A DNA stretch of 64,000 bases. It comes from Rhodobacterales bacterium HTCC2255. Its GTDB lineage: Bacteria > Pseudomonadota > Alphaproteobacteria > Rhodobacterales > Rhodobacteraceae. The position numbers and the translations under genes are program-made. Numbering within the stretch: the first letter of the stretch is position 1; every line of letters starts with the position of its first letter. The DNA lies in contig DS022282.1 of NCBI GenBank assembly GCA_000153745.1, forward strand, positions 416,027 through 480,026, given 5' to 3'. Below, piece after piece: positions 35,113-43,661 of the stretch. The notes beneath the pieces were generated by a model that was not told the origin of the DNA, made no database searches, and was given only the letters and a program-made list of their open reading frames with translations.

Positions 35113-36102
35113 TTAATTTAATGCTATGTCTGTAATTTCAGATGTCCAAGCGCCTTCTGGTGCTTTTGTTATTACTGGATCTGAACCGCCATTTAATAAA
35201 GACTCAACAGTTCTTTCATAATCCATTGCTTCTAATGAACCGTTTGATCCTGCAGTCAATTTGCTAACTTCTGACATCATACGTCTTTGATGCTTTTCAG
35301 TTTGAGCGCCTGATGCATCGTTATCAAGAACTATATCAGCAGCTTCATTTACATTATCCTCTGCATATTTCCAGCCCTTCATAGATGCACGGACGAAACG
35401 AACCATTTTATCTTTAAATGCTGCATCTTTTAAGTTTTCACCCAGAACGTACATTCCATCTTCTAATGTAGACACTCCCTCATCTTCATACTTAAATACA
35501 ACTAAGTCATCAGCTGACAAACCAGCATCTATAACCTGCCAATATTCATTGTAAGACATGGTTGAAACGCATGCAGCTTGTCCCTGCAATATGGGGTCTA
35601 CATTAAAGCCTTGTTTCAGCACAGTTACACCGCCTGCAGAACCATCAGTTTTCAATCCTAATTTACTCATCCAGCTTAGGAACGGAAATTCGTTACCATA
35701 GAACCAAACACCTAATGTTTTATCAGCAAAATCAGCAGGTGATGAAATTCCAGCATCTTTTCTACATGTAAGCCACATTCCAGATGATTTAAATGGTTGA
35801 GCTATATTCACTAAATCAAGTCCTTTTTCACGAGATGCTAATGCTGATGGCATCCAATCTAGAACCACATCAGCTCCCCCACCTGCAATGACTTGAGCTG
35901 GTGCAACGTCTGGACCACCTGGCTTAATTGTTACATTTAAGCCTTCATCTTTATAAAAGCCTTTGTCTAGCGCAACATAATATCCGGCAAATTGCGCCTG
36001 AGTAACCCATTTCAATTGAAGGGTTACATCATCATCTGCTTGGGCAACGGGTGCACTAAGCATAAATGCACCTGCAAGTGCTATTTTAAAAATATTTTTC
36101 AT
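35113..36102 (-). CDS. NMT1/THI5-type ABC substrate-binding protein, pyrimidine cluster
   Basis: A 329-residue periplasmic binding protein with a signal peptide ending near residue 22 (PVAQA). The mature start VTLQLKWVTQAQFAGYYVALDKGFYKDEGL is the NMT1/THI5 hallmark, seen in thiamine-precursor (ThiY) and related binders. Its operon encodes dihydropyrimidinase and a ureido hydrolase, so the ligand is more likely a pyrimidine or a breakdown product than the thiamine precursor. The ATG at 36102 has AGGAG seven bases upstream; an ATG at 36123 has none. Confidence 0.88.
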   Translation of the reverse strand: MKNIFKIALAGAFMLSAPVAQADDDVTLQLKWVTQAQFAGYYVALDKGFYKDEGLNVTIKPGGPDVAPAQVIAGGGADVVLDWMPSALASREKGLDLVNIAQPFKSSGMWLTCRKDAGISSPADFADKTLGVWFYGNEFPFLSWMSKLGLKTDGSAGGVTVLKQGFNVDPILQGQAACVSTMSYNEYWQVIDAGLSADDLVVFKYEDEGVSTLEDGMYVLGENLKDAAFKDKMVRFVRASMKGWKYAEDNVNEAADIVLDNDASGAQTEKHQRRMMSEVSKLTAGSNGSLEAMDYERTVESLLNGGSDPVITKAPEGAWTSEITDIALN

Positions 36103-36123
36103 AATTTTCTCCTTGTTAAACAT

Positions 36124-36963
36124 TTATTTTCTTTGTGATGGATGCCAGAAGGTTACACCCTTCTCGATTAGGGCCATCAACCCATAAAATGCCGACCCTG
36201 CAAGCGCCGCCACTGTTATTTCCGCCCAAACCATATCAAGCGATAATCGTCCAACTTCAGTTGAAATTCGAAAGCCCATCCCCCTTGTAGGAGAACCAAA
36301 AAACTCCGAAACAATAGCCCCAATTAAAGCCAAAGTTGTACAAATTTTTAACCCATTAAATATAAACGGCATTGCAGCCGGTAAACTCAATTTTAATAAG
36401 TTCTGCCAATAACTCGCACCATAAGTTTTCATCAAATCATGCTGAATATTATCTTTTGCATTCAAACCTGCAACTGTGTTTACAAGCATTGGAAAAAATA
36501 CCATTACAACTACTACAGCCGCTTTTGAGTGCCAATCAAATCCAAACCACATGACCAATATAGGTGCCATTCCAATTATCGGCAAAGCTGCTACAAAATT
36601 TCCAACTGGTAAAAGCCCTCTTTTCAAGAAATTTGATTTATCTACTGCTACTGCAGTTATAAAAGCAGCTATACATCCTATCACATAGCCTGATAAAGCA
36701 CCTTTTATAAATGTTTGAACAAAATCAATCCATAATATACTCAGACTACCAGAAAAACGTACTGCAATAGCACTAGGTGGAGGCAATAAAATTGGGCTAA
36801 CATTAAACCCACGTACAAATCCCTCCCAAAGAATTAGAATAGAAAATCCAAATAATGCAGGGACTAGCAAATTTATAAATCTATTTGCTTCTATTTTTGC
36901 AAGTTGAATATTAATAAGCCATAAGACTATCCATGTTAAAAGAGCTAAAAATACCCAAGTCAT
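36124..36963 (-). CDS. NitT/TauT-type ABC transporter permease
   Basis: A 279-residue inner-membrane protein with about six to seven helices. The conserved cytoplasmic loop is LMKTYGASYWQNLLKLSLPAAMP near residues 176-198, and the LPPPSAIAVRF segment near 57-67 is typical of SsuC/TauC/ThiX-like permeases. It overlaps the preceding permease gene by 4 bp (ATGA) and is followed by the binding-protein gene. Confidence 0.9.
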   Translation of the reverse strand: MTWVFLALLTWIVLWLINIQLAKIEANRFINLLVPALFGFSILILWEGFVRGFNVSPILLPPPSAIAVRFSGSLSILWIDFVQTFIKGALSGYVIGCIAAFITAVAVDKSNFLKRGLLPVGNFVAALPIIGMAPILVMWFGFDWHSKAAVVVVMVFFPMLVNTVAGLNAKDNIQHDLMKTYGASYWQNLLKLSLPAAMPFIFNGLKICTTLALIGAIVSEFFGSPTRGMGFRISTEVGRLSLDMVWAEITVAALAGSAFYGLMALIEKGVTFWHPSQRK

Positions 36964-37844
36964 ATTTGTATCCCCATTTTGCGCAGAGTAATTCTTTCAA
37001 TTACACCAATTATTGCAACTAAACTTGCCGCAAGTATTGCCGCGCATATCAAAGCACTCCATATTTGAATAGTTTGACCATAATAGCTACCAGCAAGTAA
37101 CCGCGCACCTAAACCAGCAACAGCTCCAGTAGGTAATTCTCCGACTATTGCTCCAACTAATGATGCAGCTACACCAATTTTGAGTGAAGCGAATAAATAA
37201 GGCATTGAACTTGGCAACCTTAGCTTCCAAAACGAAGTTGTTTTTGGGGCACTCCATGTACGCATCTGGTCTAATTGCATTTGGTCAGGTGATCTCAGTC
37301 CCTTGACCATTCCCACAACAACTGGAAAAAATGATAAATACATTGATATTATTGCTTTAGGTAACAATCCAGAAACACCAACTGCGTTTAAAACAACAAT
37401 AATCATCGGCGCGATTGCAAGTATTGGAATAGTTTGGCTTGTAATAACCCATGGCATTACAGACATATCCATTGATTTACTGAATACAATTCCCACAGCC
37501 AATATAATGCCTAAAGCTGTACCAAACGCAAAACCCAATAATGTAGCAGATAGTGTAATCCACCCATGCCAGATTAAAGACCTTTTTGAAGTCACTTTTT
37601 TCAAGACTGTAGTTTTATAGATTTCTTTAATTACCTGATGTGGAGATGGTAATAACGGTTTTTCTTGTATCATAGTATCAGATACCATTTCAGAAAACGA
37701 AATGGAAACATTTGCACGTTTGGCTTTATCATATGCCCAAGCAGAATTTAACCATACCGCTGAAGCATACCAAATTGCTGTAATTATTAAGAGGATAGTA
37801 AATATAGGTCCTACTAAATTCCAAAAATCTCTTATTTTATTCAT
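36960..37844 (-). CDS. NitT/TauT-type ABC transporter permease
   Basis: A 294-residue inner-membrane permease, paralogous to the next gene, with LLPSPHQVIKEIYK near residues 63-76 and the loop QMRTWSAPKTTSFWKLRLPSSMP near 195-217. I chose the ATG at 37844, which overlaps the ATPase stop by 8 bp and has AAGG eight bases upstream; earlier starts run further into the ATPase gene. The two permeases together form the membrane channel. Confidence 0.88.
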   Translation of the reverse strand: MNKIRDFWNLVGPIFTILLIITAIWYASAVWLNSAWAYDKAKRANVSISFSEMVSDTMIQEKPLLPSPHQVIKEIYKTTVLKKVTSKRSLIWHGWITLSATLLGFAFGTALGIILAVGIVFSKSMDMSVMPWVITSQTIPILAIAPMIIVVLNAVGVSGLLPKAIISMYLSFFPVVVGMVKGLRSPDQMQLDQMRTWSAPKTTSFWKLRLPSSMPYLFASLKIGVAASLVGAIVGELPTGAVAGLGARLLAGSYYGQTIQIWSALICAAILAASLVAIIGVIERITLRKMGIQI

Positions 37845-38616
37845 CAGATGAACCTTTTCGTAATTCATCTCGAACTTGTGAAGCAATATCTAAAAACTCT
37901 TTACTATCTCGTATTTCTAATGTGCGATCAGAAGGAAGATTGCTATTTATTATTTTGGAAATTCTTCCAGGCCTCGGTGACATGACCACGATCTTAGAGG
38001 ATAAAAAGACTGCCTCTGGAATGGAATGTGTAACAAATCCAATTGTTTTTTTTGTAGTTGCCCAGAGCTTTAATAACTGTTCATTCAAATGATCTCGAAC
38101 AATTTCATCTAATGCACCAAATGGCTCATCCATGAGTAATATATCCGCATCAAATGCAAGTGCTCGGGCTATACTTGCTCGTTGTTGCATTCCTCCAGAA
38201 AGTTGCCATGGAAACTTTTTATCAAATCCAGATAATTCAACCAATTCCAAAACCTGAGTTACACGTTCTTTTTGTTCAAGCTTGTCATAGCCCATTATTT
38301 CAAGAGGTAATTTAATATTACCGCCGATTGTGCGCCAAGGATAAAGACCTGCTGCTTGGAAAACATAGCCATAAGCCCTCTCCATTCGAGCTTGTGATGC
38401 AGACATATCATTTACTTTAACAACACCTTTAGTTGGTGTTTCTAAGTCAGCAATGACACGTAATAAGGTCGTTTTACCACACCCAGATGGTCCAATAAAT
38501 GAAACAAATTCACCTTTTTCTATATCAAGATTAATATCTTGAAGAGCATGAACTGGACCGTCATTAGTTTCAAATGTCAGCGAAAGGTCATTTGCTGATA
38601 TTACACTTTCATTCAT
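37837..38616 (-). CDS. NitT/TauT-type ABC transporter ATP-binding protein
   Basis: A 259-residue ATPase of the SsuB/TauB/ThiZ group. Motifs: Walker A GPSGCGKTT, Q-loop YVFQAAGLYPWRT, signature LSGGMQQRASIARAL, Walker B ILLMDEPFGALD and switch FVTHSIPEA, the serine-for-aspartate version usual in this group. Its ATG directly follows the dihydropyrimidinase stop, so import and catabolism genes are co-transcribed. Confidence 0.92.
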   Translation of the reverse strand: MNESVISANDLSLTFETNDGPVHALQDINLDIEKGEFVSFIGPSGCGKTTLLRVIADLETPTKGVVKVNDMSASQARMERAYGYVFQAAGLYPWRTIGGNIKLPLEIMGYDKLEQKERVTQVLELVELSGFDKKFPWQLSGGMQQRASIARALAFDADILLMDEPFGALDEIVRDHLNEQLLKLWATTKKTIGFVTHSIPEAVFLSSKIVVMSPRPGRISKIINSNLPSDRTLEIRDSKEFLDIASQVRDELRKGSSDE

Positions 38617-40077
38617 TTAGATACCTGCAGGAATATTAAGGGGATCACGTATAATTTGACGTGGAGAGTTCAATGATTTCCATCTGCTTAAAGCAACTTG
38701 AGCTGATGGGAAGGCAGGTCTTGGAACGAATCTACCACGCCCTGGTTGTGGTTGACTATTTTGCCCCCAAGCCCAGATAACGTCACCACGGCTTAAAGTG
38801 TATCGAGCTTGTGCTTTAACTTCAAAGCCCTCAAAAACATTATAATCTAGTATCGAATGGTGATTACTAGGACTAATTGTTTTAGAAATTTTAGGATCCC
38901 ATACAACGATATCCGCATCTGCACCTTCGACTATTGCACCTTTTTTAGGATATATGTTTAGGATCTTTGCTACATTTGTTGATGTTGCTGCTACAAATTC
39001 TTCAGGCGTCAATCGACCTGTTTCCACGCCTTCAGTCCATAAAACAGCCAAACGCTCCTCTAATCCATTTGACCCGTTTGGTATAATTCTAAAATCATTC
39101 CTACCAGCACGTTTTTGTTCAGTATTGAAAGCTGCATGATCAGTTGCAACGACTTGCAATGATCCAGATTGCAGCCCAGCCCATAAGCTATCTTGATGAT
39201 CTTTTGATCTAAACGGTGGGCTCATTACTCTTCGGGCTGCATGATCCCAATCTTTATTAAAATATTCTGATTCATCTAAAGTTAAAAATTGAATTAAAGG
39301 TTCCCCATAAACCCTCATACCTTTTTGCCTTGCACGTCTAATGGCTTCATGGGTTTGTTCACATGAAACATGGACTATATACAAAGGCACACCAGCTGTA
39401 TCAGCTATTGTAATAGCACGATTTGCAGCCTCACCCTCTAACTCAGGGGGCCTTGAATAAGCATGCCCTTCAGGGCCAGTAATACCTTGATCAAAATATT
39501 TTTGTTGTAATTCAGCTACTAAATCCCCATTTTCGGCATGAACCATTGGCAATGCGCCTAATTCACCACATCTTTTGAAGCTAGCAAACATTTCATCATC
39601 TTCGATCATTAAGGCACCTTTATATGCCATAAAATGTTTGAAGCTATTTACCCCCATCTCAACTGCATTTTTCATTTCATCAAAAACATTTTCATTCCAA
39701 TCCGTAATCGCCATATGATAACCAATATCTGAACAAATCTGAGGAGTAGATTTTCTATGCCATTCATTTATTGCATTTTTAATACTACCATCAGCTCCGG
39801 GTAGACAAAAATCTACAATCATGGTTGTTCCACCACATGCTGCAGCCCAAGTTCCAGTTTCGAATGTTTCAGCAGCAGTAGTTCCCATAAAAGGCATTTC
39901 TAAATGTGTATGAGGATCAATTCCTCCGGGTATTACATATGCTCCCTCCGCATCAATATATTCATCACCTTTTAGATCTTCACCAATCTGCTTGATAATC
40001 TCACCGTCAATTAGAACATCTGCTTTATATGCGCGATCAGCAGTACAAACCGTGCCGCCTTTAATAACCTTTGTCAT
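38617..40077 (-). CDS. hydA: Dihydropyrimidinase
   Basis: Opens the ring of 5,6-dihydrouracil or dihydrothymine to the N-carbamoyl-beta-amino acid. The 486-residue amidohydrolase has the metal motif GGIDPHTHLEMPFMG near residues 52-66, the carbamylated lysine in FKHFMAYKG near 150, HVSCE and VATDHAAFN. Length and motifs suit dihydropyrimidinase rather than dihydroorotase. It is the second gene of the operon, after the ureido hydrolase and before the ATPase. Confidence 0.92.
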   Translation of the reverse strand: MTKVIKGGTVCTADRAYKADVLIDGEIIKQIGEDLKGDEYIDAEGAYVIPGGIDPHTHLEMPFMGTTAAETFETGTWAAACGGTTMIVDFCLPGADGSIKNAINEWHRKSTPQICSDIGYHMAITDWNENVFDEMKNAVEMGVNSFKHFMAYKGALMIEDDEMFASFKRCGELGALPMVHAENGDLVAELQQKYFDQGITGPEGHAYSRPPELEGEAANRAITIADTAGVPLYIVHVSCEQTHEAIRRARQKGMRVYGEPLIQFLTLDESEYFNKDWDHAARRVMSPPFRSKDHQDSLWAGLQSGSLQVVATDHAAFNTEQKRAGRNDFRIIPNGSNGLEERLAVLWTEGVETGRLTPEEFVAATSTNVAKILNIYPKKGAIVEGADADIVVWDPKISKTISPSNHHSILDYNVFEGFEVKAQARYTLSRGDVIWAWGQNSQPQPGRGRFVPRPAFPSAQVALSRWKSLNSPRQIIRDPLNIPAGI

Positions 40078-40118
40078 AATCTATTCCCCTAATAATATTT
40101 GAAAATATTTTTCATTCA

Positions 40119-41369
40119 TCAAGTTAAAATTTCTGCAGTTTCAATCACTGCATGCATCAATACATCTGCACCTGCCACTGCCCATTCTTTTGATATGTCT
40201 TCCGCTTCATTGTGACTTAATCCATCAACACAGGGGCACATTACCATTGCAGATGGCGCTACGCCGTTAATCCAGCATGCATCATGCCCAGCACCTGAGA
40301 TGATATTCATGTGGCTATAACCCATTCTTTCTGCTGCATTTCTTATTGATGATACGCATTTTTCATTAAAAGTCACTGGATCAAAACCCCCAACTTTTTC
40401 AAAAGATACTTCTAGCCCCATATCATCACATATTTTCTTAGCCCCAGACCTTAATCGTTGCTCCATATCATCTATTACTGCTAACTCAGGTGATCTTAAA
40501 TCAACTGTAAAAATAACTTTTCCAGGAATAAAATTCCTCGAATTTGGATAAACATCTATGTGGCCTGCCGCACCAACTGCATGAGGAGCATGCGATAAAG
40601 CTATTTCATCTACATTTTCTAGAATCCTAGCCATAGCAAGGCCAGCATTTTTTCTCATGTGCATTGGTGTTGAACCCGTATGACTGTCTTTACCTATTAT
40701 TGTAATCTCAGTCCAAGACAGACCTTGGCCATGAGTAACAACACCAATGTCTTTATTTTCAGCTTCAAGTATTGGTCCCTGCTCAATATGAAGTTCAAAA
40801 AATGCATGCATTTTTCTTTCTCCAACTTTTTCATCACCACGCCACCCTATTCTAACCAATTCATCTCCAAATCTTTTACCATCTGCATCTACTCTATCAT
40901 ATGCCCATTCTTGGGTATGAACTCCCCCAAACACTCCTGATGCTAACATTGGAGGAGCATACCGAGTACCCTCTTCATTTGTCCAATTTGTAACCACAAT
41001 AGGATGTTTTGTTTTAATGTTCAGATCATTAAGGGTTTTAATAATTTCCAATCCACCCAACACTCCCAAAATGCCATCATATTTTCCACCAGTAGGTTGT
41101 GTATCAAGGTGCGAACCAACATAAACTGGTAAAGCTTCTGGATCCGAACCAGGCCTTGTCGCAAACATATTTCCCATTTGATCTAAACCCATTGTGCAAC
41201 CAGAAGCCTCACACCACTTTTGAAAAAGTGCACGCCCCTCAGCATCTTCATCAGTTAAAGTTTGTCTATTGTTTCCACCAGCAATTCCTGGACCTATTTT
41301 TGCCATCTCCATCAGGCTGTCCCAGAGTCTATCTCCGTTAATACGCAAATTAGAATTTAGTGCAGGCAT
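40119..41369 (-). CDS. Zn-dependent amidohydrolase, beta-ureidopropionase/N-carbamoyl-amino-acid hydrolase type
   Basis: A 416-residue M20-family hydrolase. Metal-binding motifs are GSHLDTQPTGGKYDG near residues 81-95, NEEGTRYAPPMLAS near 131-144, HIEQGP near 193-198 and GAGHDACW near the C terminus. Family members hydrolyse N-carbamoyl amino acids, allantoate or beta-ureidopropionate. Next to dihydropyrimidinase and PreTA it most likely performs the third step of reductive pyrimidine breakdown, the role called PydC elsewhere. It is the first gene of the minus-strand operon, facing two RutR-like sites. Confidence 0.9.
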   Translation of the reverse strand: MPALNSNLRINGDRLWDSLMEMAKIGPGIAGGNNRQTLTDEDAEGRALFQKWCEASGCTMGLDQMGNMFATRPGSDPEALPVYVGSHLDTQPTGGKYDGILGVLGGLEIIKTLNDLNIKTKHPIVVTNWTNEEGTRYAPPMLASGVFGGVHTQEWAYDRVDADGKRFGDELVRIGWRGDEKVGERKMHAFFELHIEQGPILEAENKDIGVVTHGQGLSWTEITIIGKDSHTGSTPMHMRKNAGLAMARILENVDEIALSHAPHAVGAAGHIDVYPNSRNFIPGKVIFTVDLRSPELAVIDDMEQRLRSGAKKICDDMGLEVSFEKVGGFDPVTFNEKCVSSIRNAAERMGYSHMNIISGAGHDACWINGVAPSAMVMCPCVDGLSHNEAEDISKEWAVAGADVLMHAVIETAEILT

Positions 41370-41411
41370 TTTAAGTTCCCCCCTTCGAGCTGACTTGACT
41401 GGCAGCTTTTT

Positions 41412-41427
41412 TTGACTGTATGGTCAA
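41412..41427. promoter_or_regulatory. RutR-like operator, site 1 (TTGACTGTATGGTCAA)
   Basis: The sequence matches 12 of the 14 defined positions of the E. coli RutR palindrome TTGACCAnnTGGTCAA. It lies 43 bp upstream of the hydrolase ATG and 52 bp upstream of the first TetR ATG, in their divergent promoter region. Confidence 0.65.
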
Positions 41428-41440
41428 TTATTGAACATTA

Positions 41441-41456
41441 CTGACCAAACGGTCAA
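41441..41456. promoter_or_regulatory. RutR-like operator, site 2 (CTGACCAAACGGTCAA)
   Basis: This second palindrome also matches 12 of 14 defined RutR positions. Its centre is 29 bp from the first site, and it is closer to the regulator gene, so it may give autoregulation. Confidence 0.65.
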
Positions 41457-41478
41457 GTTTTTTTTTGGGGGGATAAAA

Positions 41479-42117
41479 ATGAAAAATAATACTGTCTCTT
41501 TTCAAAAATTTGCAAAACGATCACAGAACCAAAAGATTATACTTGATGCAGCTGAAAAAGTATTTGCTGAAGCTGGATTTGCAGGCGCAACTACACAACT
41601 TATCGCTGATGTAGCAAACCTTCCAAAAGCAAATGTTCATTATTATTTTAAGACAAAACAAGATATATATAGACAGGTTGTTTACAATATATTTGATATA
41701 TGGATGGAGGCAGCATCAGCCTTTGATACTGAACTTGGCCCTCGCGAAGCTTTAAGTAGGTATATAGACAAAAAAATGGATCTTGCACGAAGTCATCCAT
41801 ATGGCTCAAAAGTTTGGGCTTCTGAAATTATTCAAGGAGCTCCAATTATACAAGACTATTTAGAAGGCCCATTAAAGGAATGGTCCAAAGATAGGAGTAA
41901 GCATATCCAGGAATGGATTGATAATGGTGAAATGGACGCAATAGATCCAGAACATTTATTGTATATGATTTGGTCAACAACCCAGCATTACGCAGATTTT
42001 GCACACCAAATTGAGACCTTAAATTCTGGTGAACCTTTTTCAGAAGCACAGTGGCAGACTGCTAAATTATCAGTTAAAACAATAATACTAAAAGGCGTCG
42101 GCCTTTCACCAACTTAG
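41479..42117 (+). CDS. TetR-family regulator, RutR-like (first copy)
   Basis: A 212-residue TetR-family protein. The N-terminal helix-turn-helix reads FAGATTQLIADVANLPKANVHYYFKTK. The C-terminal ligand domain resembles RutR, with SKVWASEIIQGAP and the WSTTQHYADF segment that corresponds to the uracil-binding region. The ATG at 41479 has a run of G (41467-41472) as ribosome site; a TTG 16 codons earlier lies in the operator region. It is divergent from the pyrimidine operon and followed 22 bp later by a paralogue. Confidence 0.88.
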   Translation: MKNNTVSFQKFAKRSQNQKIILDAAEKVFAEAGFAGATTQLIADVANLPKANVHYYFKTKQDIYRQVVYNIFDIWMEAASAFDTELGPREALSRYIDKKMDLARSHPYGSKVWASEIIQGAPIIQDYLEGPLKEWSKDRSKHIQEWIDNGEMDAIDPEHLLYMIWSTTQHYADFAHQIETLNSGEPFSEAQWQTAKLSVKTIILKGVGLSPT

Positions 42118-42139
42118 TATATGATAGGTAAAGAATTTA

Positions 42140-42763
42140 ATGGCCAGATCAGAAACAACAAAAAAGACAACTCGGATTCAACGACAAAAAACTGAGATAA
42201 TCTTAGAGGCAGCTTTAGATGTTTTTTCAGATTTTGGCTTCAGAGGTTCTACAATAGATATGATTGCAAACCGAGCAAATCTATCAAAACCAAATATACT
42301 TTATTATTTTGATAATAAAGAAGCTATACATATAACTTTACTAGAAAAATTGCTTGAAACTTGGCTAGAACCTTTACATGAAATCAACGAAAACAACCCT
42401 CCTATTGATGAAATCTGCAAATATATTGAACAAAAATTGAATATGGCACGTGACTTTCCAAGGGAAAGTAAACTTTTTGCTAATGAAATTTTACAAGGGG
42501 CACCACATGTTCTTCCAGAATTACAAGGTACGTTAAGGGCTTTAGTAGAAAAAAAAGCTAAAATTATAAAAAATTGGTCTAAACAAGGTAAAATTGCTGA
42601 TATTGATCCAAACCACTTATTCTTTTCAATATGGGCAACGACACAACATTATGCTGATTTTGACATTCAAGTACAATCTGTCTTAAACGATGAAACTGTT
42701 GATCCATTTCAGTCAGCTTCACCATTTTTGAAAAAAATGTTTAGCACAATGCTTGAACCATAA
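42140..42763 (+). CDS. TetR-family regulator, RutR-like (second copy)
   Basis: A 207-residue paralogue of the previous gene. The helix-turn-helix is FRGSTIDMIANRANLSKPNILYYFDNK, and the ligand domain has SKLFANEILQGAP and WATTQHYADF, both close to E. coli RutR. Which of the two regulators binds the palindromes, or whether they sense different ligands, cannot be told. It converges with the EamA transporter gene with a one-base gap. Confidence 0.88.
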   Translation: MARSETTKKTTRIQRQKTEIILEAALDVFSDFGFRGSTIDMIANRANLSKPNILYYFDNKEAIHITLLEKLLETWLEPLHEINENNPPIDEICKYIEQKLNMARDFPRESKLFANEILQGAPHVLPELQGTLRALVEKKAKIIKNWSKQGKIADIDPNHLFFSIWATTQHYADFDIQVQSVLNDETVDPFQSASPFLKKMFSTMLEP

Positions 42764-42764
42764 A

Positions 42765-43652
42765 CTATATCTTTGTTTGTTCTTTTAATAAGAGAAATAA
42801 TGCAATTATAGTAAAAAATATGCCAATATAGTCCGACGCTGACGGCCCCTCTTTTCCCATTAAGATATACCAAACTATGACCCAGCTTGGCGTTAGATAA
42901 GTATGTGCCATTACTTTTACAGAGGGTAATTTAAGAGCTGCATATTGGATTAACAAAAACGTAGCTGCACTTGCAAATATAGCCAAGTATACAATTATAA
43001 AAAAGTCATACGTAGTAATTAATGTAAAATTTGCATCCAGTATTTCACCTATTGAAAAAATAAATGAAATTAACAATGCAGCTACTATAATCCCAAACGT
43101 AAAAATAATAGGTGGTTCATTATAATTAAGTTTACGAACTAGAGGTACATGTAGTGCATAAAAAGACATTCCAATGAAGAATAAAAGTTCTCCACGTCCA
43201 ATTCTAAACTCCAAAAAACGATTTAAATCTCCGCTAAAAATTACCCAAATAGCGCCAATTGCTCCAATTATTAGAGCTATAAATATTCTGAGATTTAACC
43301 TTTGACCTAGGAGAAGGTATCCAAATAGCCCACTTATAAATGGTGCCATTGTAAACTCGACCGATAAAGATATTGCTGATGAAGTTTTTAACGCCTCGAA
43401 CATCATTACGAAATACAAAGTAACACACAAGCCTAAGAGTAAATACCGCCATGAAGATATAAAATATATTCTCTTAAGGTTTTGAGTAAAATAAATTAGT
43501 ATTCCTAGAAACAATGTAGTTATTGCAAAACGAATAACGGTTACGATGAGCGGCGACAAATTGTTTGAAATCATGCTTCCCAATGCAAATGATCCTGCAA
43601 TGAATGCTGAAAAACATAGCATTGCGAGATGGCCTTTAAATTCCGAAGTCAT
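42765..43652 (-). CDS. EamA/DMT-family transporter
   Basis: A 295-residue protein with ten predicted membrane helices in two EamA repeats (drug/metabolite transporter superfamily). The gene starts 9 bp after the preA stop, so it probably belongs to the preTA operon. DMT proteins usually export metabolites. A role in export of a pyrimidine or of a beta-amino acid product is inferred only from the operon. Confidence 0.85.
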   Translation of the reverse strand: MTSEFKGHLAMLCFSAFIAGSFALGSMISNNLSPLIVTVIRFAITTLFLGILIYFTQNLKRIYFISSWRYLLLGLCVTLYFVMMFEALKTSSAISLSVEFTMAPFISGLFGYLLLGQRLNLRIFIALIIGAIGAIWVIFSGDLNRFLEFRIGRGELLFFIGMSFYALHVPLVRKLNYNEPPIIFTFGIIVAALLISFIFSIGEILDANFTLITTYDFFIIVYLAIFASAATFLLIQYAALKLPSVKVMAHTYLTPSWVIVWYILMGKEGPSASDYIGIFFTIIALFLLLKEQTKI

Positions 43653-43661
43653 GGATAGTGT

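Noticed and set aside
35113-41369. Thiamine-precursor (ThiXYZ) transporter and a TPP riboswitch
   Set aside because: The binding protein is NMT1/THI5-like, but the operon encodes dihydropyrimidinase and a ureido hydrolase, and I see no TPP-riboswitch-like leader upstream.
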